64,000 bases of DNA from positions 62,001 to 126,000 of the forward strand of contig VXTP01000043.1 in assembly GCA_009837395.1 (NCBI GenBank), given 5' to 3'. The stretch's first letter is position 1, and every line of letters starts with the position of its first letter. Source of the stretch: Gemmatimonadota bacterium (lineage in GTDB: Bacteria > JAAXHH01). This document shows positions 20,124 through 29,530 of this stretch, piece after piece. Both the position numbers and the translations under genes were made by a program. The notes beneath the pieces are model-generated. The model saw nothing but the letters and a program-made list of their open reading frames with translations. It did no database searches and was not told where the DNA came from.

Positions 20124-20942
20124 ATGCTCAATAACCACCGCCTCATGATACTCGGAACAGGAAACATGGGATCCTGCCTGCTCGGCGGCATTCGCAGAGC
20201 GAATCTCGTTCCCCCGGACCAGATCGTGATTACCGGTCTGCGGTCCGACTATCTGAAGGACCTGGCCGATCAGTGGGAAGTACAGTGGACCACCGACAAC
20301 CGGGAAGCGGTGCGCGAAGCGGATATCGTCATGATCTGCCTCAAGCCGCAGGCCATCGAGCGCGTGGTGGACCAGGTGCGCGACCTGCTGCGTCCCGACC
20401 AACTGCTGATCACGATCGCGGCGGGGGTGACGACTTCCGGGATCACCGAAATGATACGCACCGAGAATCCCGTCGTGCGCGTGATGCCGAACATCGCCTC
20501 GCTGGTGGACGAAGGGGCCGCCGCCATTTCGCCGGGCAGGTACGCCGGCGAAGAACACAAGCAGATGGCCGCCCGGATCTTCCAGGCCGTGGGACGGGTG
20601 GTGTTCGTGAATGAGCATCTTCTGGACGCCGTAACCGGACTCAGCGGCAGCGGCCCCGCCTACATATACATGGTCATCGAAGCGCTGTCCGACGGCGGCG
20701 TGAAAATGGGCCTGCCCAGGGACGTCGCCCTGGACCTCGCGGCCCAGACCGTGCTCGGCGCCGCGCGGCTGATCCAGGAGACCGGCAAGCATCCCGCGGT
20801 GTTGCGCGACCAGGTCCTGACGCCGGGCGGCACCACCATCGCGGCGGTCCACGACCTGGAGATCCGCGGATTGCGCAGCATGCTGATCAGCGCGGTCGAA
20901 ACCGCCACCCAGCGGTCGAGGGAACTCCGGGACGGCAAGTAG
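20124..20942 (+). CDS. proC: Pyrroline-5-carboxylate reductase
   Basis: MILGTGNMGSCLLGGIRRA; GLSGSGPAYIYMVIEALSDGGVKMGLPRDVA; LTPGGTTIAAV. Confidence 0.95.
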   Translation: MLNNHRLMILGTGNMGSCLLGGIRRANLVPPDQIVITGLRSDYLKDLADQWEVQWTTDNREAVREADIVMICLKPQAIERVVDQVRDLLRPDQLLITIAAGVTTSGITEMIRTENPVVRVMPNIASLVDEGAAAISPGRYAGEEHKQMAARIFQAVGRVVFVNEHLLDAVTGLSGSGPAYIYMVIEALSDGGVKMGLPRDVALDLAAQTVLGAARLIQETGKHPAVLRDQVLTPGGTTIAAVHDLEIRGLRSMLISAVETATQRSRELRDGK

Positions 20943-20967
20943 ATCCACCCCGGATCTACAAACCAAC

Positions 20968-20991
20968 GCAGGCCGGATGACGCCGGCCTGC
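20968..20991 (+). terminator. Hairpin after proC (perfect 9-bp stem, 6-nt loop)
   Basis: GCAGGCCGG-ATGACG-CCGGCCTGC; no immediate U-tract (T-runs only about 40 nt downstream), so termination is a guess. Confidence 0.4.
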
Positions 20992-21267
20992 GGGCCGCAT
21001 GACGCACCGATTCAGTAAGCCCCTCCGTTTTTACCAAACTTTTTTTTACGTACAGGATTGCGTAACCCGCGCAGCGGCCGGGAAATCCGTGCCGCGCCGG
21101 TCTTTCTGCGTTTACGGCGCCATATAGTGTCATTTCGAAGGCATCCCGTGGCATATGGTGTCAACACTTGATGTGTATCAACATATATATAGTCTTTTGA
21201 GCACTTGGAGTTACGGGGTTTTCCTTATCCAAAGATAAAGAAAATCGATGTAAGTCCGATTTTTTTT

Positions 21268-21296
21268 TTGACAATATGGGGGGCACAATGTACCAT
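21268..21296 (+). promoter_or_regulatory. mraZ (dcw) promoter, TTGACA-N17-TACCAT
   Basis: -35 TTGACA 21268-21273 after a T tract; -10 TACCAT 21291-21296. Confidence 0.6.
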
Positions 21297-21297
21297 A

Positions 21298-21322
21298 GTG
21301 GGTAAAAGTGGGACAAAGTGGG
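21298..21322 (+). promoter_or_regulatory. MraZ-box: three GTGGG direct repeats at 10-bp period
   Basis: GTGGG at 21298, 21308 and 21318 (GTGGGTAAAAGTGGGACAAAGTGGG) directly after the -10, upstream of mraZ. Confidence 0.8.
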
Positions 21323-21392
21323 TCACCGAACATCTTAACTGCCAAACACTTGTATAGTATTCTTGAATGATCACCTCACGTTAGGGTGCTTA

Positions 21393-21412
21393 CTCCTTTG
21401 TATTACAAGGAG
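21393..21412 (+). promoter_or_regulatory. Possible SD-sequestering hairpin upstream of mraZ
   Basis: CTCCTT (21393-21398) complementary to AAGGAG (21407-21412), the likely Shine-Dalgarno of mraZ; 8-nt loop. Confidence 0.4.
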
Positions 21413-21419
21413 ATGACGG

Positions 21420-21860
21420 ATGGTCAACTTCCTGGGATCATACACGCACACCGTGGATCACAAAGGACGGGTGAATGTCCCTGTGAAGTTTCGGAAGCAC
21501 ATCCGGACCGACGAGGACGATACGTTGATCATCACGCGGGGTCTCGACGGATGCCTTTTCGTATATCCGATCGACGAGTGGGAACAGATCGACACCCGCT
21601 TGCGCGAACTGCCCGTGACGAAGCAGAACACGCGGATCTTCATCAGGATGCTCTCGTCGGAGGCCGTGGCGGTTTCCATGGACAAGCAGGGGCGCATGGC
21701 GCTTCCCCGGCAACTGATCGAACGGGCCGGCATCGAATCCGAAGTGCTGATCGTCGGTACGCTCGACCATTTTGAAATCTGGAGTCCGAAGGAATACAAG
21801 AAGGTGATGGACGAATCGGGACACACCTACGAAGAGATCGCGGAATCCCTGTTCGTCTGA
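21420..21860 (+). CDS. mraZ: Transcriptional regulator MraZ
   Basis: MVNFLGSYTHTVDHKGRVNVPVKFRK... and second AbrB-like motif SMDKQGRMALPRQL; first gene of dcw. Confidence 0.95.
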   Translation: MVNFLGSYTHTVDHKGRVNVPVKFRKHIRTDEDDTLIITRGLDGCLFVYPIDEWEQIDTRLRELPVTKQNTRIFIRMLSSEAVAVSMDKQGRMALPRQLIERAGIESEVLIVGTLDHFEIWSPKEYKKVMDESGHTYEEIAESLFV

Positions 21861-21872
21861 TCCTTTCCACCC

Positions 21873-22862
21873 ATGGGCAAATGCAGCAGTGGAACCGTCA
21901 TGGGTCTGGCAGATTCGTACATCCACGTACCCGTTCTTGCCGGGGAAATAGCCGATATGATCGTCTGGAACAGTTCGGGCACATACGTGGACGGAACCAT
22001 AGGAGGAGGCGGTCACGCGCGCGCCATTATGGATAAGCTTGATGAATCCGGTCGGCTGATCGGGCTGGACAAGGACCTTGAAGCAGTCCGCGTGTCCAGG
22101 GCCAGGCTTGCGGGCGGCGGAACCCCTCGCGTCGAAATCATGCATCGTGACTTTTCGGAACTGGCGTCCGTGCTGGAAGCGGAACGCATCCCGCGGGTGG
22201 ACGGACTGTTGCTGGACCTGGGCGTGTCATCGTACCAGATCGATACGCCCGGCCGCGGTTTCTCCTTCCAGTCCGACGGTCCGCTCGACATGCGCATGGA
22301 CCGGGGAGGGGCGCTGACGGCGGCCGATATCGTCAACGAGGGTTCCCGGGACGAAATCGAACGGATCATCGGGGAGTACGGCGAGGAACGGCAGGCCCGC
22401 AGCGTCGCGAACGCGATTGTCAGGAACCGCGCGAAGTCACCGCTGACCTCCACCACCGGGTTGGCTGAGACGATCAGGTCGGCGGTCCGCCGCAGATGGG
22501 CGGTCAAGTCCTGCGCCCGGGTGTTCCAGGCACTGCGCATCGCCGTGAACCAGGAGCTGGACAGATTGAGAACGGCATTGGATAACCTGCTGCCGCTGTT
22601 GAGCGGCCGGGGGCGCTTCGGCGTCATATCCTATCATTCGTTAGAGGACCGCATGGTCAAGCGTACGTTCGAAACCTGGGCTTCGGATTGCATTTGCCCG
22701 CCGGGCCTTCCGCAATGCGTGTGCGAGCACGAGCGCGTCGCCGTTCTGCACACCAGGCGGGCTGTCGTGGCTTCACGGGAAGAGGTCACGACGAACCCGC
22801 GGGCCCGAAGCGCCAGGTTTCGTATGATAGAACGCTTGCCCGACGATCAGACCGCACGCTGA
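21873..22862 (+). CDS. rsmH: 16S rRNA (cytosine1402-N4)-methyltransferase
   Basis: HVPVLAGEIADMIVWNSSGTYVDGTIGGGGHARAIM; LLLDLGVSSYQID; FGVISYHSLEDRMVKRTF. Confidence 0.95.
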   Translation: MGKCSSGTVMGLADSYIHVPVLAGEIADMIVWNSSGTYVDGTIGGGGHARAIMDKLDESGRLIGLDKDLEAVRVSRARLAGGGTPRVEIMHRDFSELASVLEAERIPRVDGLLLDLGVSSYQIDTPGRGFSFQSDGPLDMRMDRGGALTAADIVNEGSRDEIERIIGEYGEERQARSVANAIVRNRAKSPLTSTTGLAETIRSAVRRRWAVKSCARVFQALRIAVNQELDRLRTALDNLLPLLSGRGRFGVISYHSLEDRMVKRTFETWASDCICPPGLPQCVCEHERVAVLHTRRAVVASREEVTTNPRARSARFRMIERLPDDQTAR

Positions 22863-22897
22863 AAACCGCACCACCTATTTCGACCGGAGAGGCCGAC

Positions 22898-23320
22898 ATG
22901 AAATCCGCTTTCAGATTCCGCAGCGACCATCCGTACATGGGACAGTTGTTCAGCTGGATCGGTATGATCGCGCTCGTCACGTCGCTGAGCATGTTCTACA
23001 TCTGGCACCAGGATCAAACCAGGTCGCTGAAGCGGGAGATCCTTCAACTGGAGCACCAGAAGGAGGCGATGGAAAAGAAAAGCGCCTACCTGCACGTGCG
23101 GATCGTTCGTCTCGCGGAACAGCTTCGGAACGAAACCGTGGCCATGCATCGTTTCGAACTGGAACACGCGGCTGTCGGACAGGTCGTGGTCATGGACGCG
23201 ATGGACACGGCCGTGGCATTGGCCGTCCCCGAGCCCGATGTAAGGGCGATCGCAGGAGAACCTTCGGAAGACGCATTGATCCTCGCTTCGTTCCGAACGG
23301 CTCGAGTGGATACCCGATGA
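22898..23320 (+). CDS. ftsL: FtsL-like septum protein
   Basis: Small single-TM protein with coiled coil between rsmH and ftsI; assignment mainly by synteny. Confidence 0.7.
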   Translation: MKSAFRFRSDHPYMGQLFSWIGMIALVTSLSMFYIWHQDQTRSLKREILQLEHQKEAMEKKSAYLHVRIVRLAEQLRNETVAMHRFELEHAAVGQVVVMDAMDTAVALAVPEPDVRAIAGEPSEDALILASFRTARVDTR

Positions 23321-23332
23321 GGAACATCCGAT

Positions 23333-25411
23333 ATGGTCGCGAAATCCTGTATGCGCAGACTGACCCTCCTTTTCGCGGTCGGTATGTTGCTGTGTGCAGG
23401 TCTTGGATATCGAATCGCCCTGATACAGATTCGCGACGGCGAGACCTACAGGCAGCGAGCGCGTGACCAGCAGCACAGGGTCGTCACCATCGATCCCCGC
23501 CGGGGACGAATCTTCGATCGTAACGGGAACACGCTGGCCCTGAGCGTCGAGTTCGACTCCTTCGGCATCCAGGATCTCGACAGGGACAGGCTCAACAGCG
23601 CCGACGTCGGCGACCTGGCCGTACAACTCTCCCAGATCACCGGCGAAGATCCCCGGCACATCGTGGACCGGATTTCCGGATCCTCCGACTTCCGGTACCT
23701 GGTACGATGGGTGAATCCGGAGACCAGCGAACGGATAAGGGGGCTGTCCACCTACCCCCGTTTCGAACCCTATATCCGCACGGAAAAGGAAGCCAGGCGG
23801 GTCTATCCCTACCGGACCGCCGCCGGCCAGGTCCTGGGCTTCAGCGTCGATGGCGCCGGACAGGCCGGATTCGAAATGGAACACAACCGGCTGCTGTCCG
23901 GTATAGAAGGATACAGCGTAGTCCAGATCGATGCCCAGCGGCGGGCCTACACGTGGCTGGATGACTACCAGAAATCGGCGGAGAATGGCGCGGACGTCGT
24001 CCTGACGATCGATATAGCGGCCCAGGTCGCCGCGGAACAGGTGCTCGAAGAGGCGATTGCCTGGCACGAGGCGCTTGGCGGCATGGTCATCATGATGGAA
24101 CCTGGGAGCGGCGACATACTGGCCATGGCCAGTTCACCGGATTTCGATCCCAACACGCCGGGCCGATTCCCGTTCGAAGCCCAGAAGATCAGGCCCGTTG
24201 TAGACACCTACGAGCCCGGTTCGACGTTCAAGATCGTCGCCGCGACCGCGGCCCTGGAGACCGGGGCGTTCTCGCTCGAAGACCGGATAGATACGAGCGG
24301 AGGGCGGATCGATATAGGTACCCAGACGATTTCGGACCACGACGTCTTCGACGAACTGTCCGTGCGGGAGGTCATCGAGCATTCCAGTAACGTGGGTACC
24401 GTGAAAATCGCCCTGGAGCTTGGCGAACAGACTTTTTACGAATACACCCGGTCCTTCGGTTTCGGCATGAAGACCGGCGTCGCGCTGCCGGGCGAGGTCA
24501 ATGGTATCCTGCACAAACCGGCCAGGTGGTCCAGGTCGACGCTGCCCACCATGTCCATCGGCTACGGGGTTTCCGTTACCGGGGTGCAACTGGCGGCCGC
24601 CTATTGCGCGGTGGCCAACGGGGGGCAGCTCCTGCAACCCCGGATCATCAGGTCCATCACGCGTAACGACGGTACGGTGGTGTCCGTTCCGAAATCCGTC
24701 GTTCGCAGAGTGATGAAACGTCAGACCGCCGAAACGCTTATGGACGTGTTCACCGGGGTGGTGGACCGGGGCACGGGGTCGAATGCCGCGGTACCCGGAT
24801 TCAAGGTCGCCGGGAAGACCGGCACGGCCTGGAAGGCGCGTGAGGACGGCAGGGGATACACCCGGAACTACCGGTCGTCGTTTGTCGGCATGTTCCCCGC
24901 GACAGATCCGGAAATCGTGGTACTGGTCATGATCGACGAACCGAAGAAGCGCGGTTTCTACGGTGGATCGGTAGCGGCGCCCGTCTTCAATAAAATCGTT
25001 CGCCGTCTCGTCCACATGCCGGACGGCCCGGTGGAGTCGATACCCGAATCCGATGACGGCCTCCCGCTGCACCTGGCCTCCATCGAACCGAATGCTGCTT
25101 CGGACCGTGAATCCGATGTGTACGAACGGCCCGACCCGGGCTTCAGAGAACGGATGCCCCGGGACCTGCTGCCACTCGGCGGCCGCTGGGATGTCGAGCG
25201 TCCCGGTTCCCTCACCGGACCGGAACGGGCTCCGGTCGAGTTGCCGTCCGTGATCGGCATGAGCGTACGAGAAGCCGTCAAGACCCTGGCTGAAATAGGC
25301 ATCGAAGCAACCATAATCGGCACGGGCTACGTCCGTCGCCAGATTCCGGCACCGGGCCGCGGGGTCTATTCCGGTGAACGATGCATCATCGAATGCGGCC
25401 CATATAACTAG
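23333..25411 (+). CDS. ftsI: Division transpeptidase PBP3/FtsI with C-terminal PASTA domain
   Basis: SxxK PGSTFKIVAATAA, HSSNVG, KTGTAWKA; C-terminal ELPSVIGMSVREAVKTLAEIGIEATIIGTG PASTA. Confidence 0.94.
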   Translation: MVAKSCMRRLTLLFAVGMLLCAGLGYRIALIQIRDGETYRQRARDQQHRVVTIDPRRGRIFDRNGNTLALSVEFDSFGIQDLDRDRLNSADVGDLAVQLSQITGEDPRHIVDRISGSSDFRYLVRWVNPETSERIRGLSTYPRFEPYIRTEKEARRVYPYRTAAGQVLGFSVDGAGQAGFEMEHNRLLSGIEGYSVVQIDAQRRAYTWLDDYQKSAENGADVVLTIDIAAQVAAEQVLEEAIAWHEALGGMVIMMEPGSGDILAMASSPDFDPNTPGRFPFEAQKIRPVVDTYEPGSTFKIVAATAALETGAFSLEDRIDTSGGRIDIGTQTISDHDVFDELSVREVIEHSSNVGTVKIALELGEQTFYEYTRSFGFGMKTGVALPGEVNGILHKPARWSRSTLPTMSIGYGVSVTGVQLAAAYCAVANGGQLLQPRIIRSITRNDGTVVSVPKSVVRRVMKRQTAETLMDVFTGVVDRGTGSNAAVPGFKVAGKTGTAWKAREDGRGYTRNYRSSFVGMFPATDPEIVVLVMIDEPKKRGFYGGSVAAPVFNKIVRRLVHMPDGPVESIPESDDGLPLHLASIEPNAASDRESDVYERPDPGFRERMPRDLLPLGGRWDVERPGSLTGPERAPVELPSVIGMSVREAVKTLAEIGIEATIIGTGYVRRQIPAPGRGVYSGERCIIECGPYN

Positions 25412-25460
25412 CCGTCCCATCGCGCCCCTCGAGCGTACGACGGCACTGAGGGTCAAGGCG

Positions 25461-26969
25461 TTGATACAGCTTTCCAGACTACTGGACGCACTGCCTCGCA
25501 AAGAGGTGATCCGCCCGTCGGGTCAGGCCGACCAGGCCGACCAGGCCGACCAGGCCGGCCAGGAGATCGGCGGGATCGTCCACGATTCGAGGTCCGTTAA
25601 GCCCGGGGACGTTTTCGTCGCACTGCGCGAGCCGTCGGGCCGCGACGGCCACAAGTACGTCCGCGACGCGGTGGCGCGGGGCGCCTCGGTGGTTGTTCAG
25701 GAAAACGAAGAACGCCTCGATGACGCGACCGCGGTAATCGTTCCGGACACCTCCAGGGCGTACGGCCTGATGGCGGCCGCGTATTACGGCCGGCCGGCGG
25801 ACGACCTTTGCCTGGTCGGCGTCACGGGGACCAACGGCAAGACGACGGTGTCGCTGCTGGTCGAGGCCATCCTCCGGGAGTGCGGCCGGTCCGTGGGCGG
25901 CATCGGCACGTTGGGCATCCGGTACATGGACGAGATGCTCGAATGGAAGCTGAGTCACACCACGCCCTATCCGATGGAACTGCACCGCACCTTGAGGAAG
26001 ATCAGGGACCGGGGAGGTGAATGCGTCGTTATGGAAGTATCCTCCCACAGCCTGGCCTGGCAGCGACTGTCCGGTCTGCGGTTCACCACGGGCGTCTTTA
26101 CCAATCTGTCCCGGGAACACCTGGACGATCACAAGACCTTCGACGCATACCGGGAAGCCAAGACGCTGCTCTTCTCCGAACTGCTCGACGAGAAAGGCTC
26201 CGCCGTCCTCAACATGGATGATCCGGCCTTCGTGCATTTCAGGAACGCCTCGCGCGCGCGCGTCCTTTCCTACGGGTTGGACAAGAGAGCGGACGTCCAC
26301 AGGGCGGGTCCGATCGGATACCACGCGGACCGGACCACCCTTGCGGTACAGGTTCGTTCCGATCCGCCGTTCAATGTGACGCTGCCGCTCCTGGGCCGAT
26401 TCAACGCATACAACGCCCTGGCGGCGATATCCGTGGGGCTGGAGTTCGGCATCGACGGCGCGCTGATGAACCGGGCCGTATCCGGGATCAGGGTACCCGG
26501 CCGGCTGGAGCGCGTCGACGCCGGACAGCCGTTCAATGTGCTCGTGGATTTCGCCCATACCCCCGATGCGCTCGGCGCCGTGCTGTCGGCCTGCCGGGAA
26601 TGGACGCGGGGAAACCTGACCGTCGTGTTCGGCTGCGGCGGGGACCGGGATCCGGGCAAACGGCCGCTCATGGGCCGGGCGGCGTCCACGCACGCCGACG
26701 TCGTCATCGTGACGACCGACAACCCCAGAACGGAACCGCCCGACCGGATCATACGGGATATCGAGCCGGGTCTCCTGCCCAACGTCCGCTCCCATATCGT
26801 CCAGGACCGTGGCGAAGCGATTCGCAAGGCCCTGCGTGAAGCAGGCGAAGGCGACACCGTGTTGATCGCGGGTAGGGGAGACACGGTCTACCAGGTCGTG
26901 GGCGATACGCAGATCGAGTTCGACGACCGGATCAAGGCCCGGGAATGTCTCGAGGCGCACTATGGATAA
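25461..26969 (+). CDS. murE: UDP-MurNAc-tripeptide ligase MurE, predicted meso-DAP type
   Basis: GVTGTNGKTTVSLLVEAIL; TTDNPRTEPP (DNPR motif associated with meso-DAP). Start TTG 25461 preferred; GTG 25374 possible. Confidence 0.92.
   Translation: MIQLSRLLDALPRKEVIRPSGQADQADQADQAGQEIGGIVHDSRSVKPGDVFVALREPSGRDGHKYVRDAVARGASVVVQENEERLDDATAVIVPDTSRAYGLMAAAYYGRPADDLCLVGVTGTNGKTTVSLLVEAILRECGRSVGGIGTLGIRYMDEMLEWKLSHTTPYPMELHRTLRKIRDRGGECVVMEVSSHSLAWQRLSGLRFTTGVFTNLSREHLDDHKTFDAYREAKTLLFSELLDEKGSAVLNMDDPAFVHFRNASRARVLSYGLDKRADVHRAGPIGYHADRTTLAVQVRSDPPFNVTLPLLGRFNAYNALAAISVGLEFGIDGALMNRAVSGIRVPGRLERVDAGQPFNVLVDFAHTPDALGAVLSACREWTRGNLTVVFGCGGDRDPGKRPLMGRAASTHADVVIVTTDNPRTEPPDRIIRDIEPGLLPNVRSHIVQDRGEAIRKALREAGEGDTVLIAGRGDTVYQVVGDTQIEFDDRIKARECLEAHYG
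25521..25565. repeat. 9-nt tandem repeat x5 in murE
   Basis: ggtcaggcc gaccaggcc gaccaggcc gaccaggcc ggccaggag; encodes GQADQADQADQAGQE. Confidence 0.9.
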
Positions 26970-28383
26970 TCACAACGGGGCCGAAGAGCCCACACTGACG
27001 GAAATCGCCGGTATCATGGGCGGCAGCCTGCACGTACCATTCCCGGCGCTTCGTCGCAGCCGGATCACGGGCGTCTGTTCGGATACCCGGCGAATCGAGG
27101 AGGGGAACCTTTTCGTCGCGATTTCCGGCGAGCGATTCGACGGTCACGACTTCGTACCCGAGGCCATGCGCGCGGGTGCGTGCGCGTCCCTCGTCACGGA
27201 CGACTGGCACGCGCGCCGGCCGGACCGGGAAGTCCCGGACGCCGCCCGGATCGTCGTACCCGAAGTGCTTCCGGCGCTGCAGGCGTTCGCGGGCTGGCAC
27301 CGAAGGCGTTTCGACCTGCCCGTAGTCGCGGTTACGGGCTCCAGCGGAAAGACCACCACGAAGGACCTGATCGCCTCCGTGCTGGGCGAACGCTACCGGG
27401 TCTTCAAGACCCCCGGGAACCTCAACAGCCAGTTGGGCGTATCCGAAGCCCTGTTTTCCCTGCAGGGAGACCACGGCGCCGCGGTGCTCGAGCTGGGTAT
27501 GAACCATGCGGGCGAACTGGACCGGCTGTCCCGGATGACCCGTCCATCCATCGGCGTGATTACCAACGTGGGGCCCGCGCATATCGAGTTCTTCGAGTCC
27601 ATCGAAGGCATCGCCCGGGCCAAGGGCGAGATCCTCGACCACCTGCCGGAAGACGGGAGCGCGGTGTTGAACGCCGACGACTCCCTCGTCATGAAGCAAG
27701 CCGGCCGCAGCCTGGCGCGGGTGGTCACCTTCGGCTGCAGCGCGGAGGCTGACGTCAGGCTGGCACGCGTAAGGACCGAACTGTCCGGATCGACCTTCAC
27801 GTTGTCGGACGGGGCTTCCTATCGAATTAACCTGATGGGAGCGCACCAGGTCTTGAACGCCGCGGCCGCCGTGACGGTGGGCAGGCTCACGGGAATCGAA
27901 GACCGGGCCATCGCCCGTGCGCTGCGGAACGTCGAGCCCACACCCATGCGCATGGAGTACAGGAAGGCGGGCGCCGTTCACCTTATAAACGACGCATACA
28001 ACGCCAATCCGTCGTCCATGAAGGCGGCCCTGGACGCGTTGGCAACGGCCGAAGGCCGTAAACTGGTCGTCCTCGGAGACATGCTGGAACTGGGTGACCT
28101 GGGCCGGGCGGCGCACCAGGAAGTCGGAAAGCGCGCCGCAGAGGTGGCGGAGCGGATCATCACGGTGGGAGAACTGGCCCGTGAAATCGCCGCAGCCGCG
28201 GTGGACGGCGGCATCCCGCCGTCTCGCGTCCTGTCCTGCAGCGGCAACGACGAGGCCGCCGCCGCCGTACTGTCGGAAGTCGAAGACGGCGACGTGGTAC
28301 TCGTCAAGGGGTCGCGCGGCATGCGAATGGAAACCGTCGTGGAATACCTGGAGAAGTCGCTCGGCGAGGGCGAAATGGAGTAA
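26962..28383 (+). CDS. murF: UDP-MurNAc-pentapeptide synthetase
   Basis: VVAVTGSSGKTTTKDLIASVL; FINDAYNANPSSMKAALDAL. Confidence 0.94.
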   Translation: MDNHNGAEEPTLTEIAGIMGGSLHVPFPALRRSRITGVCSDTRRIEEGNLFVAISGERFDGHDFVPEAMRAGACASLVTDDWHARRPDREVPDAARIVVPEVLPALQAFAGWHRRRFDLPVVAVTGSSGKTTTKDLIASVLGERYRVFKTPGNLNSQLGVSEALFSLQGDHGAAVLELGMNHAGELDRLSRMTRPSIGVITNVGPAHIEFFESIEGIARAKGEILDHLPEDGSAVLNADDSLVMKQAGRSLARVVTFGCSAEADVRLARVRTELSGSTFTLSDGASYRINLMGAHQVLNAAAAVTVGRLTGIEDRAIARALRNVEPTPMRMEYRKAGAVHLINDAYNANPSSMKAALDALATAEGRKLVVLGDMLELGDLGRAAHQEVGKRAAEVAERIITVGELAREIAAAAVDGGIPPSRVLSCSGNDEAAAAVLSEVEDGDVVLVKGSRGMRMETVVEYLEKSLGEGEME

Positions 28384-28387
28384 GCCC

Positions 28388-29530
28388 GTGTTGCATCAAC
28401 GTATAGATCTTCCACTGCTGGTCTCGTCGCTGCTCCTGCTCTGCGTGGGGTCGGTCATGGTTTACAGCGCGAGTTCAGCCGTTGCCGCGGAGATGTTCTC
28501 CGGGGACAGCGGGTTCTTCGTGAAACGTTACCTGGTGCGGTTGATCCTCGGAATCGTCACCCTGATCCTCTTCGCCAGCCTGAACTACCAGAAGCTGCAG
28601 AAGTGGTCCCCCATCCTGATCGTCATCGGCATGGGGTTTCTGGCCCTCGTATTCGTTCCCGGTATCGGGATGACCATCCGCGGAGCGACGCGCACGGTGA
28701 ACCTGTTCTCCATGACGATTCAGCCCGCGGAAGGGGTCAAGATCGCCCTGGTGGTTTTCCTGGCCTACTGGCTGGCCAGGCGCCAGCAGGTCATGGAGCG
28801 GTTTTTCACCAGTTTTCTGCCCGTGCTGGCGGTGATCGCGATCACCTGCCTGCTGATCGGCCTGCAGCCGGACTACGGCACAGCGATCGTGCTGGCTGCG
28901 ACGGCCTTCGCCGTGCTTTACGTCGGCCGAGCCCGGCTGCTGCACCTGGCAAGTGCCGTGGGGATCATGATCCCGGCCCTCTTCTACAAACTGTACTCGT
29001 CCGCGCACAGCCGGGGCCGGCTCATGACCTACTTCGAACGGTTTTTCGGCAATTCCGCCGATCAGGCCCAGAATCTTCAAGGCGCGGATTACCAGTTGCA
29101 ACAGGCACTGATCGGCCTGGGTACGGGAGGCCTGTTCGGGAACGGCCTGGGACAGAGCCGGCAGAAGTTCCTTTTTCTGCCCGATCCCCATACGGATTTC
29201 GTGTTCGCGGTGATCGGTGAGGAGCTCGGGTTCCTGGGGTCGGTGGCGGTACTGGGCCTCTTTGCCGTCTTCGCCTGGCGAGGGGTCCGCATCGCCCGCA
29301 TGGCGCCGGACGCCTTCGGGTTTTTCCTGGCATCGGGACTGACCATGCTCATCACGCTGCACGTGCTGGTGAACATCGGGGTGGTGACGGGCTTGCTGCC
29401 CACCACGGGACTGCCGCTGCCCTTTCTGAGCTACGGAGGGTCCTGGCTGCTCGTCTGCATGATGAGTATCGGGATCCTGCTGAACATATCCAGAATGACG
29501 TATCGCCGTCAGAGACTTCAGTATGACTGA
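28388..29530 (+). CDS. ftsW: SEDS-family peptidoglycan polymerase FtsW
   Basis: GTG start; PDYGTAIVLAATAFAVLYVGRARLLHL; LPTTGLPLPFLSYGGSWLL; within dcw. Confidence 0.92.
   Translation: MLHQRIDLPLLVSSLLLLCVGSVMVYSASSAVAAEMFSGDSGFFVKRYLVRLILGIVTLILFASLNYQKLQKWSPILIVIGMGFLALVFVPGIGMTIRGATRTVNLFSMTIQPAEGVKIALVVFLAYWLARRQQVMERFFTSFLPVLAVIAITCLLIGLQPDYGTAIVLAATAFAVLYVGRARLLHLASAVGIMIPALFYKLYSSAHSRGRLMTYFERFFGNSADQAQNLQGADYQLQQALIGLGTGGLFGNGLGQSRQKFLFLPDPHTDFVFAVIGEELGFLGSVAVLGLFAVFAWRGVRIARMAPDAFGFFLASGLTMLITLHVLVNIGVVTGLLPTTGLPLPFLSYGGSWLLVCMMSIGILLNISRMTYRRQRLQYD

Noticed and set aside
21386-21775. 129-aa ORF overlapping mraZ in another frame
   Set aside because: mraZ in frame 21420-21860 has clear family motifs; the alternative frame has none.
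25521-25565. Tandem arrays as CRISPR
   Set aside because: Units are 9-33 nt with no spacers and often lie in CDSs; no cas genes.
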